IMG/VR virus record: IMGVR_UViG_3300025131_006800
Span: 1 to 49,146 of that record
Source of the DNA: a virus
Reading direction: 5' to 3' (one strand)
Length of the DNA stretch: 49,146 nucleotides
Shown: piece by piece, positions 46,579-49,146 of the stretch
Numbering within the stretch: the first letter of the stretch is position 1
How the letters are laid out: the number at the start of each line of letters is the position of its first letter
Translations under genes and position numbers: made by a program
The notes under the pieces: generated by a model
Databases searched by the model: none
The model's input: only the letters and a program-made list of their open reading frames with translations
What the model was told of the DNA's origin: nothing

Positions 46579-46944
46579 ATGGACTACGAACAAATTTTAA
46601 AACGATTCCCTTTTTTAAGTATTATTAGATCTAACGATAAAGAATACTTAGGAATTATACAACAATGTGATTCTGCATATGTTATGTTTTTTGATTATAA
46701 TTCTATAAAGAACCCACAACTTAAAAAAGCATTCATCAGTTTAGGTGAAACTTGGTGGTGGGAATCTAATAGAAAAATTCCGATAACATTTTTTCTGTAT
46801 AACGACATGAAAGAGTTTTATCCATTCTTAATGGTTCTTTCGGCAAAAAATACAACAATTGACAGAGGTCACGAAATTAATTTATTTAATATCTCAGAAA
46901 AGCGGACTAAGCGTCGCACTATAGAATTAGTTAAAAAACAATAG
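46579..46944 (+). CDS. Hypothetical protein, 121 aa
   Basis: The protein starts MDYEQILKRFPFLSIIRSND and has a GETWWWESNRKIPITFFLYN segment, ending basic (EKRTKRRTIELVKKQ). I recall related small proteins in T4-like marine phages, function unknown. It has its own late promoter and converges with the polymerase-like gene, overlapping it by 14 bases. Confidence 0.7.
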   Translation: MDYEQILKRFPFLSIIRSNDKEYLGIIQQCDSAYVMFFDYNSIKNPQLKKAFISLGETWWWESNRKIPITFFLYNDMKEFYPFLMVLSAKNTTIDRGHEINLFNISEKRTKRRTIELVKKQ

Positions 46945-47485
46945 AATTTAACTGCATTACAATAAGTATTGCATAACTTATAGCATGAGATTTTTTAAAG
47001 TAATATGTTCCATCTACTGGTTTTTGCCACACTTTTTGTTCTATCTGTTGCCATGTTTCTTCCAATAGTTGTCGCTTTGCTGGCCTTATAATTGCTAGAA
47101 CTGCGGCTAATTGTTCAACACTTCTTGGTTGCAACTTTCGTAAAATATCAATATGATCGTGTATATGAAATAGTTTTTTAACTACTTTCTCATCTAATAA
47201 TAAGTCCCAATTTGGTTCTTTGGAAATCAGTTCTTCCAGTTTATTTGGATTAATATCTTTGTATGCACTATTATTAATCACATCTAGTTTAAAAAATCCA
47301 AGAGTATCTGCTGTTTTATAATCAACGGCACAAGTACCATTTAACCAATCGGCTGGTACATTATGAAAATAAACACCAGTCTTGTGCTTTTTATTATCTG
47401 TGAGTTTAGCAGGAACATGCTTGAATAATTCTAATACTTTATCTCTATCTGCTACATCAATATCAACATCTGTATTAAACGCCAT
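46931..47485 (-). CDS. C-family DNA polymerase (Pol III alpha-like) palm/fingers fragment, C-terminal half
   Basis: The start AFNTDVDIDVADRDKVLELF matches the DnaE segment (S.PD.DVDF....R..V) with two catalytic Asp. TADTLGFFKLDVINNSAYKD matches aGlvKfDfLGL with the third Asp. LRKLQPRSVEQLAAVLAIIR matches the kRLqP..fEdliAl.AlyR segment, and YYFKKSHAISYAILIVMQLN matches FNKSHA.aYalls.qtAyLK. It continues exactly where the protein at 2460-2903 stops. The region between is much shortened compared with DnaE. It is coupled to a zinc-finger-like gene by an 11-base overlap. Confidence 0.85.
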   Translation of the reverse strand: MAFNTDVDIDVADRDKVLELFKHVPAKLTDNKKHKTGVYFHNVPADWLNGTCAVDYKTADTLGFFKLDVINNSAYKDINPNKLEELISKEPNWDLLLDEKVVKKLFHIHDHIDILRKLQPRSVEQLAAVLAIIRPAKRQLLEETWQQIEQKVWQKPVDGTYYFKKSHAISYAILIVMQLNSIVF

Positions 47486-48161
47486 TAAACTTCATTTCCA
47501 TTATTACATTATTAGCCCAATTAATGTCATCTCTATTTCTATCAAATAACCGATTCCATTTTGGTAGATCGTCTCCAATCCAAGTATCTAAATGTTTAAG
47601 TTCGCTATCTTCCATTTTAGATAATAACTGCTTTCCAAAGTCTGTACCAACTGCAATCCATAAACTTAATTTACCATCACGTATAAGTTTTAATATCGTT
47701 GGCGAGTTAACATTTTTATAGAAGTCTTGCATTGGTTTATTTTGATCCTCTGCCCAATCTTGTGTACACAATACAAATTTTTCTAATGCACGTTGACACG
47801 ATTCTTTTAATGCATGTTGTTTAATAAATTTGTCATACGTTGTATCCTTTCTCCAATGATCAACTTTAACGTTATTATCACAGATCCAATCCATAAACTC
47901 TTGATAGTTTTTAATTTGTGCTTCTAACAAATACCTAGCAAATTTAATAAATTCCATGTAATGTCGTGATGATAAAAACTTTGATATATCTGCTTGTCTA
48001 TATGTATTTCTAGCAAGAAATTTATTATAACACCATAGTGCTATAATCATATACTTCTCATCTTTATCGTTGTTATATAATTTTTTTGGACAAGAATGCG
48101 ATGCTAATGTTGTTTCTTTTACAAATTCACGGTTACAAAAACTACATTTAAACTTTGCCAT
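47475..48161 (-). CDS. Zinc-finger-like protein, 228 aa
   Basis: The start FKCSFCNREFVKETTLASHS with a following CPKKL is a C2HC/C2H2-type zinc finger. The remainder is helical and Trp-rich (FMDWICDNNVKVDHWRKDTT; DLPKWNRLFDRNRDDINWAN). I know no function. It is translated together with the polymerase-like fragment and the gp62-like gene, suggesting a replication-related role. Confidence 0.65.
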   Translation of the reverse strand: MAKFKCSFCNREFVKETTLASHSCPKKLYNNDKDEKYMIIALWCYNKFLARNTYRQADISKFLSSRHYMEFIKFARYLLEAQIKNYQEFMDWICDNNVKVDHWRKDTTYDKFIKQHALKESCQRALEKFVLCTQDWAEDQNKPMQDFYKNVNSPTILKLIRDGKLSLWIAVGTDFGKQLLSKMEDSELKHLDTWIGDDLPKWNRLFDRNRDDINWANNVIMEMKFNGV

Positions 48162-48576
48162 CTATTTCATTTATCATATTTTGAATTGCTTTTTTATCAT
48201 TTAGCAATATGTTTAATTCGTCTTGATTTAAACTTGGATACAACGAACTTAATCTATCTACAAGTTCGTCTTTTTTAGTTTTTTTACTAACACCAATCCA
48301 CGGATGAAATTGATTAGTGCCTATACCAATAACAGATGCTAATTGCCAAAATAGTTTTTTGTGTTTGTATAAAACTGAAAAGTTTTTGTTTAGCAATTCA
48401 TTAGCATATGTTAGATAATGTGTTTGTAATTCTTTGCTACCTTTAATACTACTAGTCCATCGTAACACCATAAACGGACTAAACTCTTTTTCTTGTTCTT
48501 CGGATAGTTGATCATAGAAGTCTTTATTGCGTCTATCAACTGCTCCTAACATTGATTTAAGATCAATCTTTTTCAT
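48148..48576 (-). CDS. Possible clamp-loader small subunit (T4 gp62-like)
   Basis: The segment KEFSPFMVLRWTSSIKGSKE, then YLTYANELLNKNF, FWQLASVIGIGTNQFHPWIG and KDELVDRLSSLYPSLNQDEL follows the order of T4 gp62 (YSKFMVENALS ... NL ... AAV..GKRYGKW ... LLAKRYQVNTNDA). The match is by eye and weak. Its place with helicase, primase and polymerase-like genes supports it. Length of 142 is shorter than gp62 (187). Confidence 0.5.
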   Translation of the reverse strand: MKKIDLKSMLGAVDRRNKDFYDQLSEEQEKEFSPFMVLRWTSSIKGSKELQTHYLTYANELLNKNFSVLYKHKKLFWQLASVIGIGTNQFHPWIGVSKKTKKDELVDRLSSLYPSLNQDELNILLNDKKAIQNMINEIDGKV

Positions 48577-48671
48577 AATAAATATATATTACACTATTTA
48601 GGTTGTTTTCGCAACCTTTATTATGGGGCACCATCCCCGTAGTGGATAGAACCCACTTTAGGAGAAAACAA
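48577..48671 (+). promoter_or_regulatory. Late promoter and structured leader
   Basis: AATAAATA (48577-48584, plus strand) resembles the late octamer. The leader then has an AGGTTG...CAACCT hairpin near 48599-48618 and a GGGG CACCAT CCCC hairpin, before AGGAG at 48660-48664. Paired 5' ends like this can protect abundant phage mRNAs. Confidence 0.5.
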
Positions 48672-49070
48672 ATGGGAAGACCAATTAGTAAAAGACATAT
48701 CGGTACACCCGATGCTGGCAACGAATTAAAATGTCGGTATCATACCGGAGCCGCAGAAGTAAACGGCTGGATTGTTGCACAAAAAGGTACCAAGCGATAT
48801 AAATGCTACGATGGTTCCACTTATGCAACATGCTCATTAGTTGATAAAGCACAAGGTACATTAGCCGCTGGCGAAATGACTGTTACTGTTAAAGACGATG
48901 GCGGAACAGTTCGCCAGGTCACAAAAATTACAGGACATAGAGTTATGCTTGATTCAGGCACATCTCAGCCTTGGACATTTACAACAGATGCCGCTGATGA
49001 CAAAGTGGAAATTGAAGAAGCAGGTACGGACGATTCCTTTACCGGCGCAGACGATTTCGAAGCAGACTGA
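48672..49070 (+). CDS. Probable virion protein, 132 aa
   Basis: The start is the ATG at 48672, seven bases after AGGAG. The protein begins MGRPISKRHIGTPDAGNELK and is otherwise beta-rich with two halves (RYHTGAAEVNGWIVAQKGTK; GHRVMLDSGTSQPWTFTTDA) and an acidic end. With its own late promoter, structured leader and terminator it looks like a highly expressed structural gene. I do not recognise its family. Confidence 0.7.
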   Translation: MGRPISKRHIGTPDAGNELKCRYHTGAAEVNGWIVAQKGTKRYKCYDGSTYATCSLVDKAQGTLAAGEMTVTVKDDGGTVRQVTKITGHRVMLDSGTSQPWTFTTDAADDKVEIEEAGTDDSFTGADDFEAD

Positions 49071-49076
49071 TAATCT

Positions 49077-49101
49077 AAAAGGGGAACTCTTGTTCCCCTT
49101 A
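49077..49101. terminator. Bidirectional hairpin terminator
   Basis: AAGGGGAA and TTCCCCTT pair around a 6-base loop. On the minus strand a TTTT run follows, ending the gene that enters from the right. On the plus strand the T-run is weak but it ends the gene at 48672-49070. Confidence 0.75.
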
Positions 49102-49146
49102 TACCCACAACTTTTCAAAATCTAATACCTCAGGAATCTTTTGTAT
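49099..49146 (-). CDS. C-terminal end of a minus-strand gene (partial)
   Basis: A frame open from the right edge ends with IQKIPEVLDFEKLWV and TAA at 49099, right at the hairpin terminator. Only 15 residues are visible, so the product cannot be named. Confidence 0.55.
   Translation of the reverse strand: MQKIPEVLDFEKLWV

Noticed and set aside
46486-46593. N-terminal extension of the beta-rich protein 45775-46485, starting at TTG 46593
   Set aside because: The extension overlaps the divergent gene and its promoter region, and the ATG at 46485 has a better ribosome site.
1-49146. tRNA genes, CRISPR arrays, insertion sequences and an integrase
   Set aside because: I looked for tRNA T-arm patterns with CCA ends, evenly spaced repeats, and transposase or integrase motifs on both strands and found none apart from the tmRNA. 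A covariance scan could still reveal a tRNA.

Overview
This 49 kb window looks like an internal part of the genome of a large T4-like myovirus. Supporting genes are a T4 gp41-type helicase, a gp61-type primase, a gp62-like protein, PAAR and tail-fibre genes, a SleB endolysin, TATAAATA-type late promoters, and long runs of minus-strand genes with 4-base ATGA overlaps. The DNA is AT-rich. The encoded tmRNA is of the circularly permuted two-piece kind known from alphaproteobacteria, and the suf gene order (B-C-D-S ... T ... A) is also alphaproteobacterial. I therefore infer an alphaproteobacterial, possibly SAR11-like, host; this is not proven by the window. No stretch longer than 300 bases lacks a gene, apart from leaders and the tmRNA. 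I saw no canonical tRNA gene, CRISPR array or insertion sequence.

Layout. 1-12.4 kb (minus): a metabolic operon with a phosphoribosyltransferase, two radical SAM proteins, a GroES-like co-chaperonin, MazG, a nearly complete SUF iron-sulfur assembly pathway (sufB-C-D-S-E, sufT, A-type carrier, 7Fe ferredoxin), QueD and a DexA-like exonuclease. 12.4-15.4 kb: small early-type genes behind sigma70-like promoters, including ClpS and several genes under 60 codons. 15.4-20 kb: PRPP synthetase, a 2Fe-2S ferredoxin, an amidinotransferase-like enzyme, a thioredoxin-reductase-like ferredoxin-NADP reductase and a second, divergent ClpS. 20-22 kb: Hsp20 with a structured leader, ribosomal protein bS21 and initiation factor IF3. 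22-26.7 kb: a large membrane protein, a nuclease-fold protein, the lysis genes, the permuted tmRNA, a GIY-YIG protein and a minimal SET domain. 26.7-33.8 kb: tail/fibre genes, class II ribonucleotide reductase and a PD-(D/E)XK nuclease. 33.8-43.4 kb: proteins of unknown function, several with short N-termini resembling T4 capsid-targeting sequences, plus two paralogous nucleotidyltransferases. 43.4-49 kb: helicase, primase, the second half of a split C-family polymerase palm, and a gp62-like protein.

How it fits together. The phage appears to carry its own route for making Fe-S clusters (SUF), supplying electrons (two ferredoxins plus a reductase) and using clusters (two radical SAM enzymes). 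It also carries a host-takeover set acting on translation (IF3, bS21, tmRNA) and on protein folding and turnover (GroES-like, Hsp20, two ClpS). The strongest candidates for something undescribed are the complete phage SUF operon; a C-family DNA polymerase palm split between two genes 44 kb apart, which together keep all the catalytic motifs; the tmRNA whose intervening segment encodes a membrane peptide; and a set of putative capsid-targeted proteins that includes a nucleotidyltransferase.
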